This document shows, in pieces, positions 47,491-57,890 of a stretch of 64,000 nucleotides of DNA. The stretch comes from Ziziphus jujuba (taxonomy: Eukaryota; Streptophyta; Magnoliopsida; Rosales; Rhamnaceae): positions 26,171,501 through 26,235,500 of the forward strand of contig NC_083389.1 in the NCBI RefSeq assembly GCF_031755915.1, written 5' to 3'. A program made the translations under genes and the position numbers. Under the pieces are notes generated by a model. It was not told the DNA's origin. It made no database searches and was given only the letters and a program-made list of their open reading frames with translations. Positions within the stretch are counted from its first letter, which is position 1, and the number at the start of each line of letters is the position of its first letter.

Positions 47491-49696
47491 CCAAAAATCA
47501 TTTGCATCATCTGGTTGACCAAAATTAGGGCACAATGCTCTATAAATAATTAATAATTATAAAAGAACTAGTAAAACCAACCAGGAGGACGCGCTCGTTC
47601 TGTGAACTCGGAGCTCCGAAAACAGGGTTTAAGCTGCACCGGTGACCGCACAACAGCGAATTGCTTAAAAAAGGCACCGTTTCGTGACTCCGTCCCCGGA
47701 GGTAGGGGAAAAGACAAAAGAGCGGCAGAGGGAAAAAGTGAGTTTGGGAGTCAAAAATAAAGGCAGAGGCACTTAGGAGGAGATGACGACATGTACAGGG
47801 TGGTCAGAAAGAAAGAAATTAAACACACGGTCGTTTCGGATTTCTCTTGAATTGCCGAAATTACCCCTAAATCTTGTTGTCATTTTACCGTTGACGTTTG
47901 AACGTTTTATAGGTTGTTGTTTGTGTTTGTGTAGGTATTTTTCGTTATCTCTCTTGTGGCGTATTGTAATTGCACCGCACCTGGTGACGTGTACTTTGAT
48001 TCGGATATTCGAATAGGATTCGCTAATATGAGGTCGCCTCCACCGTGTTCGCCTTTCTATTTTTTTAAAAAATATAAATTGCTTATGTTTATTTCACATT
48101 TGTATATATTAACAATTAGAATATCATTATCGCCAAAACAAAAACAAAATCAATTAAAATATCATTATTGATTTTTCCACACAAATATTTTAATAGAAAA
48201 ATAATATATATATATATATATATTTACTAAATCCGTGCTAGTTTGGAAACGTTTTCTTTTTATAACAAAACTTGTACGACACTTTTGATTTAGAAAATTA
48301 GTATTTTTTTTTTAAGAAGCAATGTATGTTTGTTTTGTTATAGAGTAAAATTAGTCTAATAATACCTTATGCTTACAGGTTAAAAAAATGTATGACTCTA
48401 GTAGGTGATCTTGCTTAAGCCAATTCGATTTAATATTTTTCTATATTTTATCCAACATTTAGAAAAATCCATTAATAAGCTAAATAAAAATTATCATAAC
48501 ATTTGATAATGTAAATAATATCATAAACATGGCCAATGAGATAATAATGTTTAAAGAATTTTATTATTTATGATTATCAATGATAGTCATTATTAGAAAT
48601 ATTGCTGATAATTAATAATTGTTAGGATTTAATTATATATATATATATATATTTTTAAACTTTGATTCAAAAAAGTGAAAAAATTTGAATAACCATTTAA
48701 ATTGTCAAATAATATATTGATCTCGTTGATAATTATTATATGACAAATAGTATTTTCATATCTGAATGGATTTTTTTTTTTATATATTATTTCCCTTTTC
48801 TGTCGTGTGTTTTCCTTATTTTTACTATGCGCAGTTGTGAATAAGTTTGTGAAGCACAACAACATCATGCATTGCCACATTGATGAGCAGACTGAACTTG
48901 CTTCTCGTGAACACCAAAGACAAGCCACATTTGAATGAATGCGACGTGGAAAATATGAAGCATTGGGAAATTGGAGTAGCTTGAGAGCTTTAAACCAAAT
49001 TACCATCACATGCTCAGTGAAGAAATTATTAGTCATGTATTGGAGTTACCACTTCCAGAAGAACACCCATCGCTCTGACATATCGAAGATTTTGGTGGGA
49101 GAGCTTCAAAATACTAGCAAAACATCCAAAATTTTGTGCCCTAAAGATATCATCAATGGAGGAGCTATATTTAAGTGGCTAGGATGTCGATCCTTATGAT
49201 ACTCGTGTTATTACCCCCCCCAAAAAAAAAAAGGAAAAAAAGAAAAAAAAATCAATATGTGTGTGCTTAAGTAAATTTAGATCAATGTTAGTTTTTGTTT
49301 TCTCTTTGTACAAGTACATCATTTTCTTTTTTAAATAATAGTTATAAAAAACATAATGTCACATCAAAATATATTTAAATAGTTAATATACAAGTAGATA
49401 CCCTTAGCATTGTTGATAATTATATTATATACATGTTTACTCAACCCTCTATATAAAAAGAAAACAAGGGGACCATAATTAATCAATCTAAAATCAAATT
49501 TTTAGAGTCATTATACAAATAATTCTATAATAATGGGATTTATTATAACATGCTAAAAGTTAATGAAAATTAATACTTCCCATAGTTGTACTCCAAAATT
49601 TAAATAAAAGAAATTCCAAAATTACAGAATTATATTGAAATAATATTTCTAACTGGTTCGTACCGGGTCTAATCATCAAACCAATAGACTTTCTGA
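47343..49696. other. Intergenic between lipase gene and F-box pseudogene
   Basis: The first 400 bases hold the lipase promoter and leader, with a long poly-A tract at 47459-47489. The rest is AT-rich with (TA)n near 48205 and 48637. A less AT-rich patch (about 48830-49200) holds an 87-codon frame that looks more like coding sequence than its surroundings. Parallel frames have stops, and I do not recognise a protein; it may be a gene fragment. A C8-A11 run lies near 49214. Confidence 0.45.
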
Positions 49697-50484
49697 TTAA
49701 ATGAACAACTCCTCAATCCGAAGAAGTTCATCATCATTGGTGTCTCCAAGGAGTTGAGTACGGACATTGCGAATGGTGGACTTGTTAAAATCATATACAA
49801 GAAGTTGGAAACACCATTTAATTTTGTTGAAGCGAACATACCTGAACAATAGAACTTCACCATTCAAATATCCATTGGCAAGCGGCGATGCATAGAGATG
49901 GAGTAATGGAAGTTGCACTGATGATTGTAAATCGCACGACCACGATGTCCCATCACTTAATTTCTTCATCACCCATATATCGATTTTGAATGTGCATGGT
50001 TGTTTGTGCTGCTGATGAGAAACGCATAGAACAAGTGAATTTTTGAGTGACCCGCCAATTAATAGACGTTTTGGGTAATATTTATCATTATATTCTTTGG
50101 GCAACCTTGTTTTCCCAATTGTTTCATCACAAAAATCAAACCACATGATGAATCTTTATATCGCTCTAAAAATCCCTTGCTGGCAACCAGTAGAGAGCTC
50201 CATTGAAATATGTGCGGTGAGCAAAGAGCCAGTAAGGAAATGTAGATGGGTTTTGATGATATATCGGGTTTTAATTCTATCACATTCCATGAATTTTTCT
50301 TGAGAGAGTAAAGCCCATAGAATAAAACATTATCTTCTTTGCTGTCTCTCAATTATTCACATATTGTAAAGAGCTTATAATCATTAGTTCGACTATATAA
50401 ACCTAACGAAGAAATACAACAAAATTTGATGAGGTATTGATGATGAGTCATTTTTGGTAATTTCTTGATTGCCCTCATGGAAGG
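49697..50484 (-). pseudogene. F-box-associated (FBA) domain protein, truncated and frameshifted
   Basis: Homology begins near 50484 with PSMRAIKKLP, the usual start of an F-box-associated domain, followed by GLYSRTNDYKLFTI. A TAA at 50353-50355 interrupts the frame, which then resumes with FYGLYSLKKNSWNVIELKPD. A single-base-type frame change falls near 50140-50170, after which WFDFCDETIGKTRLPKEYN and the rest of the domain continue to a stop near 49697. The F-box itself and the N-terminus are missing. With a missing 5' part, a stop and a frameshift, this is a dead copy. Functional relatives are SCF substrate receptors. Confidence 0.82.
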
Positions 50485-50736
50485 TTTCATAGATACGTGG
50501 ATGGAAAATGATGTGTATATATATATAGAGAGAGAGAGTGAAGACGTTTTATATTTCATATGATTCATACATTAGATTAGAAGGAAAGAAAAAAAGCAAG
50601 CATGCAGAAGCCATAGCGTGACCGTGAGGAGACAGGTGCGCTGAGGTGGTAGCAGAGTATTCAGAGGTCCTCATAGTCACAGCCCTCAAAGAGATAAAGT
50701 GATCAGGAGGCCAACAATGACGAAACGGATGCTGGA

Positions 50737-51036
50737 TTAACGAAAAACACCAGCAATTGGCAATAGCAAAACAACGAGTTTTACTGGGAACAGAACGTTT
50801 TTATACTGGAACAAAACACTGACTTCTCCTCCGGGAAGCAGCTGATCATCAACATTAATGGAGATAATATCAATACCCTTTGGCGTTGTCCTTTTTTGGT
50901 TATTATGAGCATTCCTGAAAGACAGCTGGCTGACGTGCATGGCTTCCTCTTCTTGTTTTTCTTCTACTCGTAAATGATTATGAGTATTTTCCAGCGCTGC
51001 TCTAAAGAATTTTAAAACCCTTAAAAGGCTCTTCAT
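50737..51036 (-). CDS. Hypothetical protein, 99 residues, beside the young copia insertion
   Basis: A single open frame starts at an ATG (51036) 90 bases from the 5' LTR of the young copia element. It has a basic start (MKSLLRVLKFFRAALENTHN), a charged middle and a hydrophobic end (PVKLVVLLLPIAGVFR). The composition is balanced and not repeat-derived, but I recognise no family and there is no supporting splice structure. It may be a remnant or the first exon of a gene disturbed by the insertion. Confidence 0.22.
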   Translation of the reverse strand: MKSLLRVLKFFRAALENTHNHLRVEEKQEEEAMHVSQLSFRNAHNNQKRTTPKGIDIISINVDDQLLPGGEVSVLFQYKNVLFPVKLVVLLLPIAGVFR

Positions 51037-51121
51037 AAGGCCATTACGCCACCTGTATAAACACGAATAAAGAGGGACATCAAGCTTCTTCTTCTTCTTC
51101 TTTTTCTAGAGTGAGAGTGAG

Positions 51122-51126
51122 GGATC
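51122..51126. other. Target site duplication, left copy
   Basis: GGATC directly precedes the 5' LTR and is repeated exactly after the 3' LTR (56604-56608). A 5-bp duplication is the normal footprint of copia integrase. Confidence 0.95.
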
Positions 51127-51519
51127 TGTGAAGTCCAGCCGCACCAACCACAGCCCACCAACCACAGCCTCACCAACCACAGCCATCATTTTTGACAGCC
51201 ACCATTTTTTACACCATTGCTGCACCGATCAACAATTGTGGGCTAAGCTGTTGAAGATTGTGGCCTTGTAAGCCTATAAATAGGCTCCTTCCCGTTGCAT
51301 GAAAACCAAGCCAAGAGAGCAAGCTCAATAAGTTCCAGAGAGAGCTTGAGATAAGAGTGAGCAATTCCAGAGAGAATTGGAGAGTGTAGAGAGAGATTCC
51401 ACGTGAGAATCCAAGAGAGAAGTTTTTGTATTTTTGTATTTTATTTCCAAGAGAGTAATAGAATTCTTTTTATTTTTCTTCTCATATTTCTTCTCTAAAG
51501 TGGTCGGAGAACCACAACA
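51127..51519 (+). repeat. 5' LTR of young copia element
   Basis: It starts TGTGAAGTCC and ends CACAACA. A TATA box (CTATAAATAG at 51274-51283) sits inside a short inverted repeat (AGCCTAT...ATAGGCT, 51271-51286) and should drive the genomic RNA. Short GA-rich direct repeats follow it. Confidence 0.95.
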
Positions 51520-52159
51520 AGTGGTATCAGAGCTCCAGGTCGAGAGCTTGGGTTCAAAATTTGAAGAAACAAAGCTACTGTTCTTCAAGTTGGTGTTTCG
51601 AAAAGTTGCTCAAATAATTAATTTGACAATACCAGGTGAAAGTGCCCGACGAGAGGAGAACAACGAAGTTCGCCGGAGAGCAAGAGAACGCCGCACGCGC
51701 CGCCTGAAGATTTCTGCAACAACTCACGCGCCGCACGCGCCGTCTGGAGGTTGAAGACGACCACGTCAGCAGCCATGTCAGCACACCCCTGCCACGCCAG
51801 CCGACACGTCGACAGCCACGTCATCTGCCACGTGTTGACACGTCAGCACCAGCTGCCACGTCATCAATATTTTCTGAAATTACGGAACAGCCCCTGAATT
51901 ATTGAAAATTACAGATTGACCCCTGTAGTTTTCTGCAATTACGGTACAGCCCCTGAACTATTGGAAATTACAGATTGACCCCTGTAGTTTCTGTATTTGC
52001 AGGTTGACCCAGATATTTTGTGAAATTACAATTTTGCCCCAAAATTTCTGGTAATTATATTTTGACCCCGGAAGAGTCAAGTCCACCATTTTCGGCCGTT
52101 CCGGACGCAACGGTTAACTCCGCTTTGCCAAATTCAGCTCCATTTTTGGTCAAACCATA
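51520..52159 (+). other. Untranslated leader of young copia element
   Basis: The primer binding site TGGTATCAGAGC lies at 51522-51533. From about 51640 the leader is GC-rich with repeated CACGCGCCG and CCACGTCA-type motifs. Then comes a pair of roughly 70-base repeats (about 51880-52010) built around 'ttacagattgacccctgtag'. No long open frame precedes the polyprotein start, although several short frames cross the leader. Confidence 0.8.
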
Positions 52160-55100
52160 ATGTCAATGGAAGAATCATCTTCGGGAGCTATGGTTAAGCT
52201 CACTGCCACAAATTATACACTTTGGAGACCTCGGATGGAAGATCTCCTCAATTGTAAGGATCTGTTTGATCCTATAGAAGCTAAAGGAGAAAATCCCGAT
52301 CCCAGCAAAGTAGCAGAATGGAAGAAATTAAACAAGAAAACGATCGGTCAGATCAGGCAATGGATCGACCACAGTATCTTCCATCATGTAGCGAAGGAAA
52401 CAGATGCATATGCCCTCTGGACAAAATTGGAGGACATGTACCAGGCCAAGACTGCTCGAAACAAAGCCCTGTTGCTTAAGCGATTGGTACATCTAACATT
52501 ACAGAGTGGAACTTCTGTAGCCGAGCATACCAGTGAGTTCCAGAGCTTGGTAAATCAACTATCTGCTGTGGATTACCAACTAGGGGATGAGGATCAGGCC
52601 CTCCTACTTCTAAGCTCTCTTCCAGACAGTTGGGAGACATTGGTAGTCTCTCTCAGCACTTCGGCCCCGAATGGCAAACTTACTCTGTCTATGGTTAAGG
52701 ATGCCCTATTTAATGAAGAGGCCAGGAGAAAGGACATTGGCATGGATCAGTCACATGCTCTCGTCACAGAGAGAGGAAGACAGCAAAGAGGTGGTCGAGA
52801 TAGGGGGAGAGGCAGGAGCAAGAGCAGAGGCAGATCTACAGACGGCAGAAAATCATCATATAAGTGCTATCATTGTGGCCTGGAGGGTCACATGAAGAAG
52901 AACTGCAGAAAGTTATTGAGAGAGCAGAGACTCCAAGGTAATCAGCCGAAGAAGGATGGAGAGACACTAGTCACTTGTACAGGAGAAGTGGCGCTCTGCT
53001 CCACCGAAGAAGAGACATGCCTTCATATATCAACCCAAGATGTTGAGTGGGTAGTCGATACTGCAGCATCCTACCATGTCACTCCACATAGAGATTTCTT
53101 CAAAACGTACAAAGCAGGAGACTTTGGTACGGTAAAGATGGGAAATTCCAGTTTCGCAAAGATTATGGGAACTGGTGATATTCAGATAAAAACAAATGTT
53201 GGTTGTACAATCACTTTGAAGGATGTCCGTCATGTTCCAGATCTTCGGCTTAATCTACTTTCGGGAGCAGCCTTAGACAAGCAAGGCTATGACAACTACT
53301 TCAGCAAAGGCACATGGAAAATGACGAAAGGTGCCATAGTTGTCGCCCGAGGACATATTTGTGGAACGTTGTACAAGACTCATGTGAAGATATGTACAGA
53401 CAGCCTCAATATTGCAGAAGGAGAGGCGTCTCAAAATCTGTGGCACCAGAGACTCGGTCACATGAGTGAACAAGGATTGTCCACTTTGGCAAGGAAGAAG
53501 CTTATCACTGTTTGCAAGGATGCTGCGCTAGATCCTTGTAATCACTGCTTGTTAGGTAAGCAACATAGAGTCTCCTTCAGTTCCTCTGCATTGAGAAGAT
53601 CAGAGTTGCTTAGTCTGGTGCACTCTGATGTTTGTGGTCCCATGGAGGTGGAATCATTAGGTGGCAACAAGTATTTCCTGACCTTCATTGATGATGCTTC
53701 ACGGAAGGTGTGGGTATATTTCTTGAAGACAAAGGACCAGGTATTGGATTACTTCAAACTGTTTCATACCATGGTAGAGCGTGAAACAGGAAAGAAGCTG
53801 AAATGTCTCCGCTCAGATAATGGAGGCGAGTATACTTCCAAGGAGTTCGATGCCTACTGCAGAAGACACGGCATTCGACATGAGAAGACGGTCCCTCGCA
53901 CCCCACAACATAATGGAATAGCCGAAAGAATGAATCAAACCATTATGGAAAAGGTCAGAAGTATGATCAGTATGGCTAAGCTGCCAAAGCCATTCTGGGG
54001 AGAAGCTGTTCGTGCCGCCTGCTATTTCATCAACAGATCACCGTCAGTACCGTTGAATTTTGAAATTCCGGAGAAAATGTGGTCGGGTAAGATTCCCTCC
54101 TACTCTCATTTAAGAGTGTTTGGTTGTTTAGCTTATGTACATGTATCCAAGGAGCTCAGACAGAAGCTCGATGCAAGATCTACTCCATGCATCTTTATAG
54201 GATATGGAGATGAAGAATTCGGATACAGGTTATGGGACCCGAAAACAAAGAAGGTTATTAGAAGCAGGGATGTAGTATTCCATGAAAACCAGAAAATGGA
54301 AGACATTGAAAAGCCCAGAATGTCTCCTAATTATAGTTCTAGTGCCGAGAATTTTTGTCCTAATCCAGCACCAGCACAAATAGCCACAGAGGATAATGAG
54401 GTGTATGAAGATATACCAGAAGCAGACCAGGAGGAAGAAGGGGATACTGAGCAGGGGGAGACTCAATCCTCTCAAGCAGCTGCAGGGCCATCACAGCGAT
54501 CAGATGATGGTACATCTCCTGAAACCAGTGGTTTACAAGTTCGGAGATCTGAGCGAGGCCGAATTCCATCAAAGAGATTTCCAGAATCTGAGTATATTCT
54601 ACTTACTGAAGAGGGGGAGCCAGAGAGTTTCCAGGAAGCTGTTTCTCATCAAGAGAAGGAAAAGTGGCTGCAAGCAATGCAAGATGAGATGGAATCCTTG
54701 CAGAAAAATCATACTTATGAGTTGGTCGAGCTTCCAACAGGAAAGAAGGCACTAAAGAATAAATGGGTGTTCAAGCTCAAGAAATATGGCAGCGGAAAGG
54801 TGGTGAAACACAAAACTCGATTGGTGGTCAAAGGATTTCTTCAGAAGAAAGGAATTGACTTTGATGAGATTTTTTCACCAGTGGTAAAAATGACTTCAAT
54901 TCGAGTCATTTTTGGTTTAGTAGCAAGTCTAAACCTAGAACTTGAACAGATGGATGTGAAGACAGCATTTCTTCACGGTGATTTACATGAAGAAATCTAC
55001 ATGGAGCAGCCAGAAGGATTTGAGGTTTCAGGGAAAGAAAACCTCGTATGCAAGCTAAAGAAGAGCTTGTATGGCCTCAAGCAAGCACCAAGACAATGGT

Positions 55101-56176
55101 ATAAGAAGTTTGACTCGTTTATGGTGAGTCAAGGCTATAAAAGGACTGCAGCAGACCAGTGTGTTTATATTCAAAAATTTTCAGGTGGAAACTTCATTGC
55201 ACTTTTGCTATATGTGGACGACATGTTGATCGTTGGACAAGATGCAATGAAGATTAGTAAGCTGAAGAAAGAATTGTCTAAGTCTTTTGATATGAAAGAC
55301 TTAGGACCAGCTCAACAAATTTTGGGAATGCAAATAATCCGAGACAGGAAAAATAGAAGGTTATGGCTATCTCAAGAGAAGTATGTTGAACGGGTGATAA
55401 AGAGATTCAACATGGATAAAGCCAAACCGGTCAGCATTCCACTTGCAAATCATTTCAAGTTGAGTAAGAGATTGTGCCCCTCATCCAAAGAAGAGATAGA
55501 GGAGATGGCTTCAGTACCATATTCTTCAGCGGTAGGAAGTCTGATGTATGCAATGGTGTGTACCAGACCAGACATTGCTCATGCAGTAGGTGTTGTGAGC
55601 AGATTTCTTTCAAATCCTGGAAAGAAACACTGGGAAGCAGTCAAATGGATTCTCAGGTATCTTAAAGGTACATCGAAGCTGTGCTTGTGCTACGGGGGAG
55701 GTGATCCAATCTTAGAAGGCTATACAGATGCAGATATGGCCGGAGACCCTGATAATAGAAAGTCTACATCAGGTTATCTCTACACTTTTGCAGGGGGAGC
55801 TGTGTCATGGCAGTCAAGATTGCAGAAGTGTGTTGCTTTATCCACTACTGAAGCAGAGTACATTGCCGCAGCGGAAGCGGGTAAGGAAATGTTGTGGTTA
55901 AAGCGTTTTCTCACAGAATTGGGCATCAAGCAAGAAGACTACAAGATACATTGTGATAACCAAAGTGCCATGGATTTGAGCAAAAACTCAATGTATCATT
56001 CCCGTACAAAGCACATTGACATTCGCTATCATTGGATACGCGAAGTAATAGATCAACAGTTGCTGAAACTGATGAAGATTCACACAAAAGAGAATCCAGC
56101 AGATATGCTAACAAAAGTTGTTGCTCAAGAGAAGCTGAAGCTATGCAGAGACATAGCTGGAATAGATGGCAGATGA
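52160..56176 (+). CDS. Copia gag-pol polyprotein, 1338 residues, uninterrupted
   Basis: One frame holds all copia domains in order. Gag comes first (about residues 1-230), then an Arg/Gly-rich patch and a zinc knuckle from Cys236 (CYHCGLEGHMKKNC). The protease active site is D300-T-A-A-S. The integrase zinc region starts near His429 (HQRLGHMSEQG...CNHCLLGKQH) and is followed by the integrase core with HSDVCGP and DNGGEYTSKEF. The reverse transcriptase has YVDDML near residue 1018. RNase H lies near residue 1190 (DADMAGDPDNRKSTSG) with STTEAEYIA. The start ATG at 52160 is followed by a second ATG two codons on. No stop or frameshift occurs, and the length is usual for Tnt1-like elements. Products are expected to form virus-like particles, copy the RNA to DNA and integrate it. 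Confidence 0.97.
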   Translation: MSMEESSSGAMVKLTATNYTLWRPRMEDLLNCKDLFDPIEAKGENPDPSKVAEWKKLNKKTIGQIRQWIDHSIFHHVAKETDAYALWTKLEDMYQAKTARNKALLLKRLVHLTLQSGTSVAEHTSEFQSLVNQLSAVDYQLGDEDQALLLLSSLPDSWETLVVSLSTSAPNGKLTLSMVKDALFNEEARRKDIGMDQSHALVTERGRQQRGGRDRGRGRSKSRGRSTDGRKSSYKCYHCGLEGHMKKNCRKLLREQRLQGNQPKKDGETLVTCTGEVALCSTEEETCLHISTQDVEWVVDTAASYHVTPHRDFFKTYKAGDFGTVKMGNSSFAKIMGTGDIQIKTNVGCTITLKDVRHVPDLRLNLLSGAALDKQGYDNYFSKGTWKMTKGAIVVARGHICGTLYKTHVKICTDSLNIAEGEASQNLWHQRLGHMSEQGLSTLARKKLITVCKDAALDPCNHCLLGKQHRVSFSSSALRRSELLSLVHSDVCGPMEVESLGGNKYFLTFIDDASRKVWVYFLKTKDQVLDYFKLFHTMVERETGKKLKCLRSDNGGEYTSKEFDAYCRRHGIRHEKTVPRTPQHNGIAERMNQTIMEKVRSMISMAKLPKPFWGEAVRAACYFINRSPSVPLNFEIPEKMWSGKIPSYSHLRVFGCLAYVHVSKELRQKLDARSTPCIFIGYGDEEFGYRLWDPKTKKVIRSRDVVFHENQKMEDIEKPRMSPNYSSSAENFCPNPAPAQIATEDNEVYEDIPEADQEEEGDTEQGETQSSQAAAGPSQRSDDGTSPETSGLQVRRSERGRIPSKRFPESEYILLTEEGEPESFQEAVSHQEKEKWLQAMQDEMESLQKNHTYELVELPTGKKALKNKWVFKLKKYGSGKVVKHKTRLVVKGFLQKKGIDFDEIFSPVVKMTSIRVIFGLVASLNLELEQMDVKTAFLHGDLHEEIYMEQPEGFEVSGKENLVCKLKKSLYGLKQAPRQWYKKFDSFMVSQGYKRTAADQCVYIQKFSGGNFIALLLYVDDMLIVGQDAMKISKLKKELSKSFDMKDLGPAQQILGMQIIRDRKNRRLWLSQEKYVERVIKRFNMDKAKPVSIPLANHFKLSKRLCPSSKEEIEEMASVPYSSAVGSLMYAMVCTRPDIAHAVGVVSRFLSNPGKKHWEAVKWILRYLKGTSKLCLCYGGGDPILEGYTDADMAGDPDNRKSTSGYLYTFAGGAVSWQSRLQKCVALSTTEAEYIAAAEAGKEMLWLKRFLTELGIKQEDYKIHCDNQSAMDLSKNSMYHSRTKHIDIRYHWIREVIDQQLLKLMKIHTKENPADMLTKVVAQEKLKLCRDIAGIDGR

Positions 56177-56210
56177 CCATCAGTTTTAAATGCGGCTGGA
56201 GGGGGAGAAT

Positions 56211-56603
56211 TGTGAAGTCCAGCCGCACCAACCACAGCCCACCAACCACAGCCTCACCAACCACAGCCACCATTTTTGACAGCCATCATTTTTGACACCA
56301 TTGCTGCACCGATCAACAATTGTGGGCTAAGCTGTTGAAGATTGTGGCCTTGTAAGCCTATAAATAGGCTCCTTCCCGTTGCATGAAAACCAAGCCAAGA
56401 GAGCAAGCTCAATAAGTTCCAGAGAGAGCTTGAGAGAAGAGTGAACAATTCCAGAGAGAATTTGAGAGTGTAGAAAGAGATTCCACGTGAGAATCCAAGA
56501 GAGAAGTTTTTGTATTTTTGTATTTTATTTCCAAAAGAGTAATAGAATTCTTTTTATTTTTATTCTCATATTTCTTCTCTAAAGTGGTCGGAGAACCACA
56601 ACA
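56211..56603 (+). repeat. 3' LTR of young copia element
   Basis: It has the same length and ends as the 5' copy. About nine single-base differences were counted by eye, mostly in the right half (for example near 56432-56445 and 56535-56563). Confidence 0.95.
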
Positions 56604-57284
56604 GGATCTTCGTCCACTGAGGATTCATCGACTATATGGAAAACTAATGGCTTTAGTGGAGGATCATGGTTTTCGGAAAACCAAAAAAGCCTCGTTCTAT
56701 GAGCAGGAGGAGAAGCCTTTAATGTTTTTCCTCTTACTTTTCTTCGTTTCTGATACTGCCACTTCTAATTCCCATACTTCAACAGGGCTAGCCAGCTCGG
56801 CAAGAAGAAGGATGGTGACTGCTTAATTTTTATTTATTTTATTATTATTATTATTTAAAGGATTTAATGCCTAATTTTTTTTTTTTTTAGTTCTTATTAA
56901 TATTATTTTTCTTGGGTTTATCTCTTTTTATGTGTTGCTTTTTATTTTATAAAACTTATATGCATTACTTAATTCTTCTTCAACCACATTCAACATATGT
57001 ATCAAATATTATTATTGTATTTACTTCATCACTTTATTACCAACAGGTGACTAGCGTGCGGGAGCCTCTCTTTAGCAAAATTTATATATATATATATATA
57101 TATATAATTTAATTAAAAAAAAAATCTTGTATGTTGTTGGCCAATTAAAATAAACTTCATATGTTCAAGTTTATCTAATTATCTAATTCATTTTTTATAT
57201 AGACAAAATTGACATCCATATAATTAAATAACTTAGAAATTTTATAGACAAAATAAACAAATATATAAAAATAGAGTCGTGTGA

Positions 57285-57552
57285 GTATGGAGGAGACTGG
57301 ATAATCTCATTAGCCATTACATTCTGAATTCACGAATTTAATTTTTTTTTTTATCTAATTTTTTTATAAATAATTTCTATTTTTTATTAAACTTATTAAA
57401 AAAAATTGTGCATGGGCTTGGTTTTTCGGGTAAGGAGGAGAATGGATATTCTCATTAGACATTAAATTCTTAATTCACGATTTTAATTTTTTTATAAATA
57501 ATTTATACTTTTTTAAATTATAAAGAAAATTGTGCATGGGCTTGGTTTTCGG
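57285..57552. repeat. Tandem duplication upstream of the ISWI gene
   Basis: Copy 1 (57285-57429) and copy 2 (57430-57552) both begin with a GGAGGAGA-type motif, then TCTCATTAG, AATTCACGA, a T-rich stretch, and end TGTGCATGGGCTTGGTTTT. They differ at several sites and in T-run length. Confidence 0.85.
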
Positions 57553-57605
57553 GTGTATTAAGTAACCCACAATGTCGCTCTGGGCGGGCTAACCCAGACC
57601 CAGCA

Positions 57606-57614
57606 GGCGGGAAA
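57606..57614 (+). promoter_or_regulatory. E2F-type site (GGCGGGAAA)
   Basis: This is an exact match to the E2F consensus TTTSSCGC read on the other strand, 285 bases before the ISWI ATG. A second, one-mismatch copy lies 31 bases downstream. E2F sites mark S-phase-regulated genes; a role here is inference. Confidence 0.45.
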
Positions 57615-57636
57615 TCAGAATTTCCCTTTTATTAGT

Positions 57637-57645
57637 GGCGGGAAC
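57637..57645 (+). promoter_or_regulatory. Second E2F-like site (GGCGGGAAC)
   Basis: This differs from the consensus at one position and lies about 250 bases before the ISWI ATG, in the same orientation as the first site. Confidence 0.35.
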
Positions 57646-57890
57646 TTTTCTTTTTCTCCCAAACAACTCCTTTTTATACCGCACATCTCACTTTCTCAAA
57701 TCCAACGGTTATTAATATCCAGGACCTTATTCATTTCGCATTTACTTAAATTTTTTTATTTTTATTTTTCAGTTTTTTTGGGGAATTGGGAGTGGTTTCG
57801 CAAAATCAAAGTCGGTGTCTCTCCCTTTCTTCTCTCGCTTACGAAAAAACGAAACCCTCGATCTCAGACAGAAAAAAAAAAAAATCCACG

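Larger units (their letters stand above)
51127..56603 (+). mobile_element. Ty1/copia LTR retrotransposon, Tnt1-like, apparently intact
   Basis: The element has two equal LTRs of 393 bases (51127-51519 and 56211-56603), a perfect 5-bp target duplication GGATC, an initiator-tRNA primer site, a purine tract (GGAGGGGGAG at 56198-56207) and a single uninterrupted polyprotein frame. By eye the LTRs differ at about nine positions, roughly 2.3 percent, with no indels, so the insertion is fairly recent. The polyprotein resembles tobacco Tnt1 in its protease and integrase regions (from memory). It was inserted between an F-box relic and the promoter flank of the ISWI gene. It appears to have all parts needed for autonomous movement, but expression is unknown. 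Confidence 0.97.
56604..57890. other. Flank and promoter of the ISWI gene
   Basis: The right copy of the GGATC target duplication is at 56604-56608. A frame from ATG 56648 to 56826 (59 codons, MALVEDHGFRKTKKASFYEQ...) is not recognised. The rest is AT-rich with (TA)n near 57085, a tandem duplication at 57285-57552, two E2F-like sites and a probable 5' leader from about 57780. Confidence 0.55.
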
